A stretch of DNA of 64,000 nucleotides from Myxococcales bacterium (GCA_021806645.1 JAJZQX010000005.1:124001-188000), one strand, 5' to 3'; shown: positions 37,928 through 46,028, counted from the first letter of the stretch. Notes: a model not told the origin generated them from the letters alone. Made by a program: numbers and translations.

Positions 37928-37994
37928 GGTGCAGGGTGGTCCGGCGCCTGAAGGCTTGCCGGAAACCACCGTGCCGGATGGATGGGAGGAAGCC

Positions 37995-38420
37995 GTGATC
38001 GAATCGGGTGATGTCCTGAAGGCCAGGCTCCTGATCGTGGACGATCAGGTCGCCAACATCCGCCTGCTCGAGAAGCTGCTGCGCGGGGCAGGCTACGTCT
38101 CGGTGGCCACCACGCTCGACCCGCGCCAGGTCTGCGAGGCCCACCGCAAGAACCGCTACGACCTGATCCTGCTCGACCTCCAGATGCCGGTCATGGACGG
38201 GTTCGAGGTGATGGCGGGGCTGAAGGAGATCGAGAAGGGTGCTTCACTCCCCGTCCTGGTGGTCACCGTGCAGCCGAGCTACCGGCTCCGCGCGCTCCGG
38301 GCCGGGGCTAGGGACTTCCTGAGCAAGCCCTTCGAGCTCGCCGAGGTGCTCAAGCGCGTCCGCCACATGCTGGAGATCAGCCTCTTCGCCAGCGGGTCAT
38401 GGCCGGCGTTGCTGCACTGA
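37995..38420 (+). CDS. Single-domain response regulator
   Basis: 141 residues from GTG 37995, with GGGAGG 5 bases upstream. It is a full receiver: RLLIVDDQVANIRLLEKLLR (acidic pair), phospho-acceptor Asp in LILLDLQMPVMDG, Thr/Ser position in VLVVTVQPSY and Lys in FLSKPFELAEV. The linker after the last helix, HMLEISLFASGSWP, stops where relatives continue into an output domain or coiled-coil. It may therefore be a CheY-like protein or a shortened one. Its 3' end overlaps the convergent higA-like gene by 44 bp. Confidence 0.85.
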   Translation: MIESGDVLKARLLIVDDQVANIRLLEKLLRGAGYVSVATTLDPRQVCEAHRKNRYDLILLDLQMPVMDGFEVMAGLKEIEKGASLPVLVVTVQPSYRLRALRAGARDFLSKPFELAEVLKRVRHMLEISLFASGSWPALLH

Positions 38421-38802
38421 CGCTCAGGCGGCGTAGGCCGTGAGTGGTGCGGCGCCTGCCCAGGCCGTCCATCACCTGGAATAACGCCGACTGGTGCTTC
38501 CCGTGCCCCTTCGACCGCTGCGGCTTCGCGCGCGCCTTGGAGCGCTTCCGCAGCGCGTGCCAGAGGTCGTGGTCCGACTGTAGCCCCATCCAGAGTTCGG
38601 GCGACGTGTCGAGCGCCTCCGCCAGCAGGATGGCCGTCTCGGCCGTGACGCCGCGCTTCCCGTTGACGATGGTGTTGACCCGCTGGATCGGCACGCCCAT
38701 GCGCGCCGCCAGCTCGACCTGGGTGAGGCCGCGCGGCTTGAGGTACTCCTCCAGCAGCATCTCGCCGGGCGGAGTCGGGGGGCGGTTCTTGGGCCGTCGC
38801 AT
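38377..38802 (-). CDS. higA: HigA/VapI-type XRE antitoxin-like regulator
   Basis: 141 residues from ATG 38802 (GTG 38805 also possible). The helix-turn-helix PPGEMLLEEYLKPRGLTQVE and LAARMGVPIQRVNTIVNGKR is characteristic of HigA antitoxins, continuing with AILLAEALDTSPELWMGLQ. Normal HigA proteins stop about 20 residues later. Here a basic tail of about 40 residues (KARAKPQRSKGHGKHQ and onward) runs into the antisense of the response-regulator gene, so the 3' end may be shifted. No HigB toxin gene is adjacent; instead it overlaps the hepT stop by ATGA. It probably autoregulates the module. Confidence 0.8.
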   Translation of the reverse strand: MRRPKNRPPTPPGEMLLEEYLKPRGLTQVELAARMGVPIQRVNTIVNGKRGVTAETAILLAEALDTSPELWMGLQSDHDLWHALRKRSKARAKPQRSKGHGKHQSALFQVMDGLGRRRTTHGLRRLSVSAATPAMTRWRRG

Positions 38803-39143
38803 CACTTGTTGGCGAGCAGCTTCTCGAGGCTCTCGACCAGCGGCGGCAGGTCTTCACGGGCCGTCTTCCAGAGCGTCTCGTTCGTCACGCCGAAGTACTC
38901 GTGGACGACGACGTTCCGCATGGCGCGCATCTCGGCCCAGGGGATCTCCGGGTTGGCCGCCATGACCTCCTTGGGCACGTGCTTCACGGCTTCGCCGATG
39001 ATTCCGAAGCAGCGGGACACGGCGTCGAGCGTGAGGTCGTCCGAGATGAACGCGGCGACGTCCTTGCCTTCGACGTAGCGTGCGACGCGACCTGCCGCTT
39101 CGAGGATGTCCTCGATGCGAAGGCGCCACTCCCTAGGTGGCAC
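38802..39143 (-). CDS. hepT: HepT-like ribonuclease toxin (HEPN/DUF86)
   Basis: 113 residues from GTG 39143, with GAGG upstream; a TTG at 39158 is the alternative. The HEPN catalytic motif RNVVVHEYFGV fits Rx4-6H-x-Y and is intact. Its context is ECFGIIGEAVKHVP-like helix (CFGIIGEAVKHVPKEV) and PEIPWAEMRAMRNV, both standard for DUF86. The enzyme cuts RNA unless its Tyr is AMPylated by the partner MntA. It overlaps mntA by 11 bp and the XRE gene by 3 bp. Confidence 0.9.
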   Translation of the reverse strand: MPPREWRLRIEDILEAAGRVARYVEGKDVAAFISDDLTLDAVSRCFGIIGEAVKHVPKEVMAANPEIPWAEMRAMRNVVVHEYFGVTNETLWKTAREDLPPLVESLEKLLANK

Positions 39144-39423
39144 GGACGGCCTCGGCAAAGATACGCTCCCGCAGCTGCCGCTTCACGGCGTCGCGCATGA
39201 CCAGGTCGACCTTGGAGCCGAGTAGCTCCTCGATCCGGCGCTGGACGCGGAAGAAGTGGAAGAGGCCGATGGGCCTGTCGAAGTCGACGAGCAGGTCGAC
39301 GTCGCTGTCCGGGCCAGACTCCCCGCGAGCGACCGAGCCGAACAGGTCGAGCGAGCGCACACCCAGGCCGGCGAGCTCGGCTCGCGCTCCGGCAAGGCGC
39401 TGAAGGACCTGATCGCGGGTCAT
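39133..39423 (-). CDS. mntA: MntA-like nucleotidyltransferase antitoxin
   Basis: 96 residues, a minimal nucleotidyltransferase. The active site is DLFGSVARGESGPDSDVDLL, giving GSxxRG and the DxD metal pair, followed by VDF. LGSKVDLVMRDAVKRQLRE ends the fold. In characterised pairs it AMPylates a Tyr in HepT to block its RNase activity. It is the first gene of a three-gene run mntA-hepT-higA-like, just downstream of a tRNA-Gly terminator. Confidence 0.9.
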   Translation of the reverse strand: MTRDQVLQRLAGARAELAGLGVRSLDLFGSVARGESGPDSDVDLLVDFDRPIGLFHFFRVQRRIEELLGSKVDLVMRDAVKRQLRERIFAEAVRAT

Positions 39424-39502
39424 GAGCGGATTCTAGGCCCTGCCACCGACGGTGACCAGCGGACCACCATCGGGGCACACGGAGGGCCGCGGACCAGACA
39501 CC

Positions 39503-39540
39503 AAGAAGAAACCCCCGGCAACTCTGAGAGTTACCGGGGG
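39503..39540 (-). terminator. Rho-independent terminator of the tRNA-Gly gene
   Basis: On the minus strand CCCCCGG-TAACTC pairs with GAGTTG-CCGGGGG (39512-39540) and is followed by TTTCTTCTT (39503-39511). It starts 5 bp after the tRNA 3' end. Confidence 0.85.
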
Positions 39541-39545
39541 CAAGA

Positions 39546-39620
39546 TGGAGCGGGAAAACGGATTTGAACCGTCGACCCTCGCCTTGGCAAGGCGATGCTC
39601 TACCGCTGAGCTATTCCCGC
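39546..39620 (-). tRNA. tRNA-Gly (anticodon GCC)
   Basis: 75 nt including the encoded CCA. The acceptor stem GCGGGAA pairs with TTCCCGC, with discriminator T then CCA. The D-arm is GCTCAGCGGTAGAGC, the anticodon stem-loop is CGCCTTGCCAAGGCG with anticodon GCC, and the T-loop is GGTTCAAATCC. It is preceded by a near-consensus promoter and followed at once by an intrinsic terminator. Confidence 0.97.
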
Positions 39621-39640
39621 ATCGAGGTCGCGAGGGGCGG

Positions 39641-39670
39641 TTTATAGAGGGGTGCCGCCGGGGGTGTCAA
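39641..39670 (-). promoter_or_regulatory. Sigma-70-type promoter of the tRNA-Gly gene
   Basis: On the minus strand TTGACA (complement of 39665-39670), 18 bp, TATAAA (complement of 39641-39646); start expected about 14 bp before the mature tRNA. It overlaps the last codons of pgsA. Confidence 0.85.
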
Positions 39671-40272
39671 GGCCCTTGGGCCGGCCGGTAGACCGCCTTC
39701 AGGAAGTCGGAGAAGTAGACCCACGCCGACCAGACCGAGAAGACCACCGAGAGGTAGAGCAGCATGGTGCCGACCTTGTTGGCGTCGTACTCGATCGTCG
39801 CGAACCCGAAGTTGATGGGGTAGGCGTAGTGCAGCAACAGGAAGGTGATCCCGATCAGCTGGAAGATGGTCTTGGTCTTCCCCTCCTGCCCGGCGGCGAT
39901 GACGATCCCCTCGCTCATGGCGATGGTCCGCAGGCCGCTGACGATGAACTCGCGCGCCATGACGACGATCACCACCCAGGCGGCCACCCGCCCGAGGTGG
40001 ACCAGCATCACCAGCGCCGCCATCACCACCAGCTTGTCGGCCAGCGGATCTAGGAACTTGCCGATCACCGTCACCAGCCCGCGCCGCCGCGCCACCCATC
40101 CGTCGAGGAAGTCGGTGGCGCCGGTGAAGGCGAAGAGCAGCGCGGCGATGAAGCTGGCCCGGCGCGACTCGTAGTATGTGAACCAGAGGATCACCGGGAT
40201 CATCGCCATGCGCCCCGCGGTGATGGCGTTGGGGAGGTTGAGGGCCTCCCCCCGCAGCGAGCGGGCCCTCAC
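39667..40272 (-). CDS. pgsA: CDP-diacylglycerol-glycerol-3-phosphate 3-phosphatidyltransferase
   Basis: Makes phosphatidylglycerol phosphate from CDP-diacylglycerol in the inner membrane. 201 residues from GTG 40272, which overlaps the stop of the upstream TPR gene. The CDP-alcohol phosphotransferase motif is complete: ATDFLDGWVARRRG followed by GKFLDPLADKL, giving the Asp set. The N-terminus LNLPNAITAGRMAMIPV is PgsA-typical and there are about five to six membrane helices. cdsA, supplying its substrate, is at 58.6 kb. Confidence 0.95.
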   Translation of the reverse strand: MRARSLRGEALNLPNAITAGRMAMIPVILWFTYYESRRASFIAALLFAFTGATDFLDGWVARRRGLVTVIGKFLDPLADKLVVMAALVMLVHLGRVAAWVVIVVMAREFIVSGLRTIAMSEGIVIAAGQEGKTKTIFQLIGITFLLLHYAYPINFGFATIEYDANKVGTMLLYLSVVFSVWSAWVYFSDFLKAVYRPAQGP

Positions 40273-41687
40273 GCCGCGTCCCCGTGCCGCGCCGCGGGGC
40301 CGGGATCGACCAGCACCCGCCCCTCGCCGCTGATCTCCACGGCCTCGCCCTCGGCGCCTCCGGCGAAGAGCGGCGCGATGCGCGGCGTGAGCGCGCCGGT
40401 CCAGCCCACCAGCGAGGCCAGCGGCACGTGCACCGGCGAGGCCTGCTTCACCTCGACCGCCACCGGCTCGCCGCGCGTCACCAGCACCAGCCGCCCGCGG
40501 CCGCGCAGGTGGACGAGGTCGAGCCCGCCCGACGGCGAGGGCAGCCGCCCGTTCTCGAACGTCACCTGCTCCTGGAACCCGAAGACCACCGCCTCGCGGA
40601 AGTAGCCGGCCTCGCCGCCCAGCTCGAGCACCGTGAAGCGGCGGCCGGCGGCGCGCAGCACCACCAGCCCGTCGCCCACCAGCCGGTGCATCTGCTCGGG
40701 TGGCTCGCCGAACGGCTTGTCGGTGGCCCGGCCGCGGAACCGCTTCACCTCACCGGCGAAGGCCAGCTCGCCGCGCCAGGCGGCCAGGCCGGCCAGCCGG
40801 CAGAGCAGCTCGCCGTGGACGTTCACCGTGAGGGTGGCCCCCTCGGCGACGAAGACCTGCCCGGCAGGCCCCTGGACCGCGCGCGCGGCGGCGAAGCCGG
40901 CCAGCGTGGGCATGGCGGCCGAATCGGGAAGCCGCGGCATGGTCGGCAGCTGCGCCAGGTCGGGCGGGGCGCTGGCCTCCGGTGGCGCCGTCGCCACCGG
41001 CTCGGTGAGGGTGACCGCGGCGGCCTCGAGCGGCGGCTCGGCCGGCGCCGCCGGAGGCTCCTCGGCCACCGCCTGGAAGTCCAGGTCGGGCTCCGGTACC
41101 TGCGTGGCGGCCAGCTCCGGTGCCGAGGCCAGCTCGACCCGCTGGTCGTCCGGCTGCGGGGGCGGCTCCCAGGCGGGCGCCGGCTCGGTGGGGGCCGGCC
41201 CGGCGGGCACCGGCGGCGCCGCCAGCAACTCGTCGCAGCGGCCCACCATCTGCTCGCTGCCGGCCCGCTGGAAGTACTGGCGCGCCTGGCCCGGCTGCCC
41301 CATCTCCAGCCACGCCAGCCCCAGGTAGCCCGCCGCCTTGCGGTGGTCGGGGTTGAGATCGAGCGCGATCCGGAGCTGCTTGATCGCCTCCTCGTACTGC
41401 CGTGCCTTGAGCCAGGCCAGCCCGAGGTTGACCCGCGCGCCCGGCTCCACCGGGTTGTCGTCCACCAGCCGTTGCCAGGCGATGGCGGCGTCGTCGTAGC
41501 GGGCCAGCCGGTAGAAGACCTGGCCGAGCAACCCGAGCACCTGCGGGTCGCGCGAGCGGATGGCCAGCGCGTCCTCCAGCGCCTCCCGCGCCGGCTCGAG
41601 GTCTCCGCGCGCCGCGCCCTCGCCGCCCCGCGCCAGCAGCCGCTGGAACTCCTGGTCGAGCGCGGACCCGGCTACGTCGGTGGCCAT
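40269..41687 (-). CDS. TPR protein with C-terminal AIM24-like domain
   Basis: 472 residues in three parts. Residues 10-150 are about four TPR units (QVLGLLGQVFYRLARYDDAA, PGARVNLGLAWLKARQYEEA, HRKAAGYLGLAWLEMGQPGQ). Residues 155-255 form a Pro/Ala/Glu-rich linker. Residues 265-455 form a beta-rich domain (VFVAEGATLTVNVHGELLC, GYFREAVVFGFQEQVTFENG, LVLVTRGEPVAVEVKQ, PLASLVGWTGALTPRI) that resembles the AIM24/TerD-like family. It has no signal peptide. It is translationally coupled to pgsA. Function unknown; the domain order suggests a scaffold. Confidence 0.75.
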   Translation of the reverse strand: MATDVAGSALDQEFQRLLARGGEGAARGDLEPAREALEDALAIRSRDPQVLGLLGQVFYRLARYDDAAIAWQRLVDDNPVEPGARVNLGLAWLKARQYEEAIKQLRIALDLNPDHRKAAGYLGLAWLEMGQPGQARQYFQRAGSEQMVGRCDELLAAPPVPAGPAPTEPAPAWEPPPQPDDQRVELASAPELAATQVPEPDLDFQAVAEEPPAAPAEPPLEAAAVTLTEPVATAPPEASAPPDLAQLPTMPRLPDSAAMPTLAGFAAARAVQGPAGQVFVAEGATLTVNVHGELLCRLAGLAAWRGELAFAGEVKRFRGRATDKPFGEPPEQMHRLVGDGLVVLRAAGRRFTVLELGGEAGYFREAVVFGFQEQVTFENGRLPSPSGGLDLVHLRGRGRLVLVTRGEPVAVEVKQASPVHVPLASLVGWTGALTPRIAPLFAGGAEGEAVEISGEGRVLVDPGPAARHGDAA

Positions 41688-41691
41688 GCGG

Positions 41692-42330
41692 TCACCGCCC
41701 TGCCTTGTAGGCCCGGTAGAGCGCTACGACCTTGCGGACGTACTCCCTGGTCTCCGGGATGTTCGGCACCGTACCGCCGGCGCGGCGCACCGCATCGGGC
41801 CCGGCGTTGTAGGCGGCCAGGGTCCGGATGATGTCGCCGGCGTACTGGTTGGCCAGCAGCCGCAGGTAGCGCGAGCCGCCCTCGATGTTCTGGGCCGGGT
41901 CCCAGGCGTCGGACACGTAGAGGTCGCGCGCCGTGCCCGGCATCAACTGCATCAGCCCCATCGCGCCCTTGTCGGAGAGCGCGCGCGGGTCGAAGTTGGA
42001 CTCGACCGCCATGACCGCGAGGATGAGCGCCTGGGGCAGCTTGTACTTGGCCGAGGCGGTGCGGATGTGGTCGAGGTACGGTCCAGGCCGGCCGGCTGCC
42101 GGAAGCTGGCGGCTCTCCGGCCCTCCACGCGGGGCCGCCTGGCTCCGGTAGAGCCCCGCCACCTCCTTGGTGCGCCGGAGCTGCCGGTAGCGCGAGTCGC
42201 TGGGCGTGTTGGTGAAGTGGATGACGCCGTCCTGGTCGACGTACGAGTAGACGTCGCCCGCCCCCGCCGCGAGCGGCGCGGCGAGCAGGCAGAGGGCCAG
42301 GAAGCGGGCAGTGGTAGACGGCCACCCCAT
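41692..42330 (-). CDS. Lytic transglycosylase (SLT) with N-terminal DUF4124-like segment
   Basis: 212 residues with a Sec signal (RFLALCLLAAPLAAGAG). After it, DVYSYVDQDGVIHFTNTPSD is a DUF4124-like segment found in many proteobacterial SLT proteins. The catalytic domain has VMAVESNFDPRALSDKGAMG, with the essential Glu, then LMQLMPGTARDL and AAYNAGPDAV. It cleaves the MurNAc-GlcNAc bond, forming anhydro ends, in the periplasm. It precedes the TPR-AIM24 gene by 4 bp and diverges from nadB. Confidence 0.93.
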   Translation of the reverse strand: MGWPSTTARFLALCLLAAPLAAGAGDVYSYVDQDGVIHFTNTPSDSRYRQLRRTKEVAGLYRSQAAPRGGPESRQLPAAGRPGPYLDHIRTASAKYKLPQALILAVMAVESNFDPRALSDKGAMGLMQLMPGTARDLYVSDAWDPAQNIEGGSRYLRLLANQYAGDIIRTLAAYNAGPDAVRRAGGTVPNIPETREYVRKVVALYRAYKAGR

Positions 42331-42400
42331 GATGGCTGAACGTAGCAGGGCGGCACCGGCCCAGACAACTTTACCTCCCCTGTCGTGCTACATCTTCAGG

Positions 42401-44014
42401 ATGAGCGCGCTCCCCCCCCGCGAGCATGTCGACTTCCTGGTCCTCGGCGGCGGCGTCGCCGGCCTCTCCTTCGCCCTCGAGGTCGCCGGCCATGGATCGG
42501 TGCTGGTCCTGACCAAGCGTCAACGGTCGGAGGGCTCCACCCAGTACGCGCAGGGCGGCATCGCCAGCGTCCTCGGCACCGACGACCAGTTCGAGCTGCA
42601 CGTCGAGGACACGCTGGTGGCGGGCGCCGGCCTCTGCAACCGGGAGGCGGTCGAGGTGACCGTGCGCGAGGGGCCCGAGCGCATTCGCTGGCTCCTCTCC
42701 CTGGGCGTCGAGTTCGACCGGGGGGCGGCCGGCCTCCACCTCACCCGTGAGGGCGGCCATTCGCGCCGCCGCATCGCCCACGCCAAGGACGCCACCGGCC
42801 GCGAGGTGGAGCGCGCCCTGCTGGCCGCCTGCGACGCGCGCGGCATCCGCATCGTCGAGGACGCCGTGGCGGTGGACCTGATCACCAGCGGCAAGATCGG
42901 GCTGGGCGGCCCCAGCCGCGCGCTGGGCGCCTACGTGCTCTCGCGCGACACCGGCGCCATCTCCAGCGTCTCGGCCGGGGTCACGGTGCTGGCCACCGGC
43001 GGCGCCGGCAAGGTCTACCTCTACACCACCAGCCCGGACGTCGGGACCGGCGACGGCGTGGCCATGGCGTGGCGGGCCGGCGCCTCCATCGCCAACATGG
43101 AATTCTACCAGTTCCACCCCACCGGCCTGTACCACCCGCAGGCCAAGAGCTTCCTCATCTCCGAGGCCCTGCGCGGCGAGGGCGGCATCCTGCGCAACGC
43201 CGCCGGCGAGGCCTTCATGGCGCGCTACGACCCGCGCAAGGAGCTGGCTCCGCGCGACATCGTGGCCCGCTCCATCGACGCCGAGATCAAGCGGCGCGGC
43301 GACGACTGCGCCTTCCTCGACATGACGCACCTGCCGAAGGCGTTCCTGCTCGAGCACTTCCCCTACATCCACGCCACCATCAAGGAGTTCGGCGTGGACA
43401 TGACGGTGCAGCCCATCCCGGTGGTGCCGGTGGCCCACTACATGTGCGGCGGCGTGGTCACCGACCTGATGGGGCGGACCACCCTCCCCGGCCTGTTCGC
43501 CATCGGCGAGGTCTCCTGCACCGGCCTGCACGGCGCCAACCGGCTGGCCTCCAACTCGCTGCTGGAGGGGCTGGTCTTCGGCCGCCGCGCCGCCATCCGC
43601 GCGGCCGACAGCCTCTCCGACACCACCGGCCCGACGCCGCCCATCCCCGACTGGAACCCGGGGGACGCACTGGCGCCCGACGAGGGGGTGGTGGTGGCGC
43701 ACAACTGGGACGAGGTCCGCCGCACCATGTGGAACTACGTCGGCATCGTCCGGACCCAGAAGCGGCTGGAGCGGGCCCGCACCCGCGTCTCCAACCTGCG
43801 CACCGAGATCCGCGAGTACTACTGGAAGTACCAGGTGACGCCAGACCTGGTGGAGCTGCGCAACCTGGCCGACGTGGCCATGCTGGTGGTCGAGTGCGCG
43901 CGCCGCCGCAAGGAGTCGCGCGGGCTCCACTACGTGCTCGACTACCCCGCCACCGACGAGCGCCAGCGGCGCGACACGGTGATGACGCTGGGCGACCTCG
44001 AGGACGCGCGCTGA
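42401..44014 (+). CDS. nadB: L-aspartate oxidase
   Basis: First step of de novo NAD synthesis: oxidises L-aspartate to iminoaspartate with FAD. 537 residues from ATG 42401 (MSALPPREHVDFLVLGGG). The FAD-binding VLGGGVAGLSFALEVA, STQYAQGGIASVL, HSRRRIAHAKDATGREVE and HYMCGGVVTDLMGRTTLPGL are all present. CTGLHGANRLASNSLLEGLV and the C-terminal helical domain also match NadB rather than SdhA. nadK, also in NAD metabolism, is 30 kb away. Confidence 0.96.
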   Translation: MSALPPREHVDFLVLGGGVAGLSFALEVAGHGSVLVLTKRQRSEGSTQYAQGGIASVLGTDDQFELHVEDTLVAGAGLCNREAVEVTVREGPERIRWLLSLGVEFDRGAAGLHLTREGGHSRRRIAHAKDATGREVERALLAACDARGIRIVEDAVAVDLITSGKIGLGGPSRALGAYVLSRDTGAISSVSAGVTVLATGGAGKVYLYTTSPDVGTGDGVAMAWRAGASIANMEFYQFHPTGLYHPQAKSFLISEALRGEGGILRNAAGEAFMARYDPRKELAPRDIVARSIDAEIKRRGDDCAFLDMTHLPKAFLLEHFPYIHATIKEFGVDMTVQPIPVVPVAHYMCGGVVTDLMGRTTLPGLFAIGEVSCTGLHGANRLASNSLLEGLVFGRRAAIRAADSLSDTTGPTPPIPDWNPGDALAPDEGVVVAHNWDEVRRTMWNYVGIVRTQKRLERARTRVSNLRTEIREYYWKYQVTPDLVELRNLADVAMLVVECARRRKESRGLHYVLDYPATDERQRRDTVMTLGDLEDAR

Positions 44015-44029
44015 GCCTGGGGCCGGGCC

Positions 44030-44659
44030 CTACGGGGCCAGGCGCGGCGTGAAGGTCCGCTCGCCGTCGGGGCCGAAGTCGAGCACCAGCGCTCCGAGAC
44101 CGCTGGAGATGCGGAGCGTGAACGGCCGCCCCTCCAGCGGCGCCCCGGTCCACTTGAAGCGCACCCGGTAGACCACCTCGAACGGATCGACGTACGGGAA
44201 GAGCTGCCGGATGGTGGCGTCGGTGGGGAACCCGACGATCTCCGACGCCGGCTCGCGGGTCTCGCCGTCGTCGAGTTCCAGGTGCCAGATGCTCCTCGAC
44301 GCGTCGAGGTCGTTGGCGCGCCGATCGGCGGTGTAGAAGGCGACCAGGAACTCCTCGCCCAGCAGCGCGTCGGACCGGCCGATGGCCACCGCCTCCTCGG
44401 TCTCGGTCGCGTTCTTCCCCTCCCATTCGGCCTGCCTCCGCACCCCCGCCTCCCTGACCCGGGGCGAGAACCAGGTGGCCGAGGCGTTGGCCCGGTGGAC
44501 GAAGCCGTCGTAGAGCGAGATCCGACGGGAGGCGGCGTCGCGGAGCAGCGCCCACTCGCCGGCCTCGGGGCCGGGCACCGGGGCCCGGCGGAGCGGAACG
44601 CCCGAGGCACAGCCCGCGATGAGGAGCAGCAGCGTGGAGGCGGCGGCGGCGCGGGTCAT
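44030..44659 (-). CDS. Predicted lipoprotein of unknown function
   Basis: 209 residues from ATG 44659, which overlaps the pyrE stop. The N-terminus MTRAAAASTLLLLIAGC is a lipoprotein signal with Cys 17 at the cleavage site. The mature domain (RRISLYDGFVHRANASATWF, FLVAFYTADRRANDLD, SIWHLELDDGE, YRVRFKWTGAPLEGRPFTLR, GALVLDF) looks like a beta-sandwich. Similar lipoproteins occur in myxobacteria, but no function is known. It is the last gene of the bactofilin-padC-pyrE run. Confidence 0.75.
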   Translation of the reverse strand: MTRAAAASTLLLLIAGCASGVPLRRAPVPGPEAGEWALLRDAASRRISLYDGFVHRANASATWFSPRVREAGVRRQAEWEGKNATETEEAVAIGRSDALLGEEFLVAFYTADRRANDLDASRSIWHLELDDGETREPASEIVGFPTDATIRQLFPYVDPFEVVYRVRFKWTGAPLEGRPFTLRISSGLGALVLDFGPDGERTFTPRLAP

Positions 44660-45216
44660 GGCAGGAAGTCCTGGCGCGTGAAGAGCGAGCGGAGCGGGAC
44701 GCCGCTGGCCTCGATGGCCTCGCGCCCGCCCTCCATCCGATCGACCAGCGCGAGGCAGGCCACCACCTCGAGCCGTTCGGCGCGGCACCGCTCGATGGCC
44801 TTGAGCGCCGACCCACCGGTGGTCACCACGTCCTCGAGCACGATGACGCGGCTGCCGTCGGGGATGGTGGTGCGCCCCTCGATCCACTGGCCGGTGCCGT
44901 GCCCCTTCGGCTCCTTGCGGACGATGAAGGCGTCCACCGGGTGGCCCTCCAGGAAGCTGGTGAGGGCGATGGCGCTGGCGATCGGGTCGGCGCCGAGGGT
45001 CAGGCCCCCCACGCCACGCACCAGCGGCTGCACGGCGAGCACCTCGGCCAGCAGGCAGCGGCCCACCAGGACGTGCCCCTCGGCGGTGAGCGCGGCCCGC
45101 TTGCAGTCGATGTAGAAGTCGCTCTCCTTCCCCGAGGCCAGGGTCACCTTGCGCCGCTCGAAGGAGAGGCGGCGCAGCAGCTCCAGCAGGCGGGCGCGGT
45201 CGGTCGGCGGGTTCAT
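44656..45216 (-). CDS. pyrE: Orotate phosphoribosyltransferase
   Basis: Converts orotate and PRPP to OMP in pyrimidine synthesis. 186 residues. The PRPP-binding loop is VIVLEDVVTTGGSALKAI. VTLASGKESDFYIDCKRAAL and VGGLTLGADPIASAIAL are typical of PyrE, and the catalytic loop carries EPKGHGTGQWIEG. It is in an ATGA overlap with the ParB-domain gene upstream and with the lipoprotein gene downstream. Confidence 0.95.
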   Translation of the reverse strand: MNPPTDRARLLELLRRLSFERRKVTLASGKESDFYIDCKRAALTAEGHVLVGRCLLAEVLAVQPLVRGVGGLTLGADPIASAIALTSFLEGHPVDAFIVRKEPKGHGTGQWIEGRTTIPDGSRVIVLEDVVTTGGSALKAIERCRAERLEVVACLALVDRMEGGREAIEASGVPLRSLFTRQDFLP

Positions 45217-46028
45217 CGGCGTGCTCCGGCGAGGAAGGCATGCAGCTCGGCGAGATAGCGGAGCTGTTCGACGATCTGTCGCCGCCCATGTTCGGACAGG
45301 TCGGCCCAGGCGTCCACCGCCAGGTCGAGATCCTGGCTCACCGACCAGAGGGCGCTGGCCAATGACTCCGCCAGCTGCTCCGGGGTGACCTCTTCGGGCC
45401 CCTCCTCGGTCGCCTGCTCGGGCTCCTTCGCGGGACCCTCCTCTGCGGCCGCCACGCCGGCGGCGTCCTGCGCGGCGGCGTCGGGCGCCTCGGGCTGCGG
45501 CGGTCCGGCCGGTCCACCCCGCAGGAAGGCGAGGAAGCGCTCTCGCAGCTCCGGCGCCACCGGCGCGCGGACCAGCGCCTCGTCCAGCAGCTCCTCGGCC
45601 CACGGCGCCAGGCCGAGCCCGGCCAGCCGAGCCCGCAGCGAGTCGAGCTCGTCCATCGACAACGGCTCTCCCAGCAGCGCGTCGGCCAGCGCCATCGACC
45701 AGGCGTCGTCGTCGTCGAGCGCGGCGTGGACCCGGGCCAGCACCCGGCCGCGGGCCAGCAGCTTCACGGCCGCCAGCCGGCGGAAGCCGACCACCGCCTG
45801 GTAGCGCACGCCGGTCTCGGCGGTGCCGACCCCCGGCACGACTCCGGGGAGCGGACGAAGCTCGACGGGGGCGAGCTGGCCGAGCCGGGCGATCGAGCCG
45901 GCCAGCAGCGCGACGTCACCCACCGGCCGGAGGCGGAAGGTGGCGTCGGCGGAGATGGCCGCCAGCGAAACGAACTCGACGACACCCGTGGCGTGGGCCG
46001 GTGCCGTGGTGCGCGGGACGAGCTCCAC
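45213..46028 (-). CDS. padC: ParB/Srx-fold protein, PadC-like bactofilin-ParABS adaptor
   Basis: 271 residues. Residues 15-130 form a ParB N-terminal domain: VEFVSLAAISADATFRLRP, LAGSIARLGQLAPVELRPL and VVGFRRLAAVKLLARG, where GFRRLAA fits the CTP-binding GxRRxxA motif. The third motif (ADALLGEPLS, where ParB has ENIQR-type sequence) is degenerate and no ParB DNA-binding HTH follows. The C-terminal half is Ala/Glu-rich then helical (ALWSVSQDLDLAVDAWADLS). In Myxococcus xanthus, PadC has this fold, is encoded with bacNOP, and tethers ParABS to bactofilin. The two bactofilin genes immediately upstream support the same role here. Confidence 0.75.
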   Translation of the reverse strand: MELVPRTTAPAHATGVVEFVSLAAISADATFRLRPVGDVALLAGSIARLGQLAPVELRPLPGVVPGVGTAETGVRYQAVVGFRRLAAVKLLARGRVLARVHAALDDDDAWSMALADALLGEPLSMDELDSLRARLAGLGLAPWAEELLDEALVRAPVAPELRERFLAFLRGGPAGPPQPEAPDAAAQDAAGVAAAEEGPAKEPEQATEEGPEEVTPEQLAESLASALWSVSQDLDLAVDAWADLSEHGRRQIVEQLRYLAELHAFLAGARR

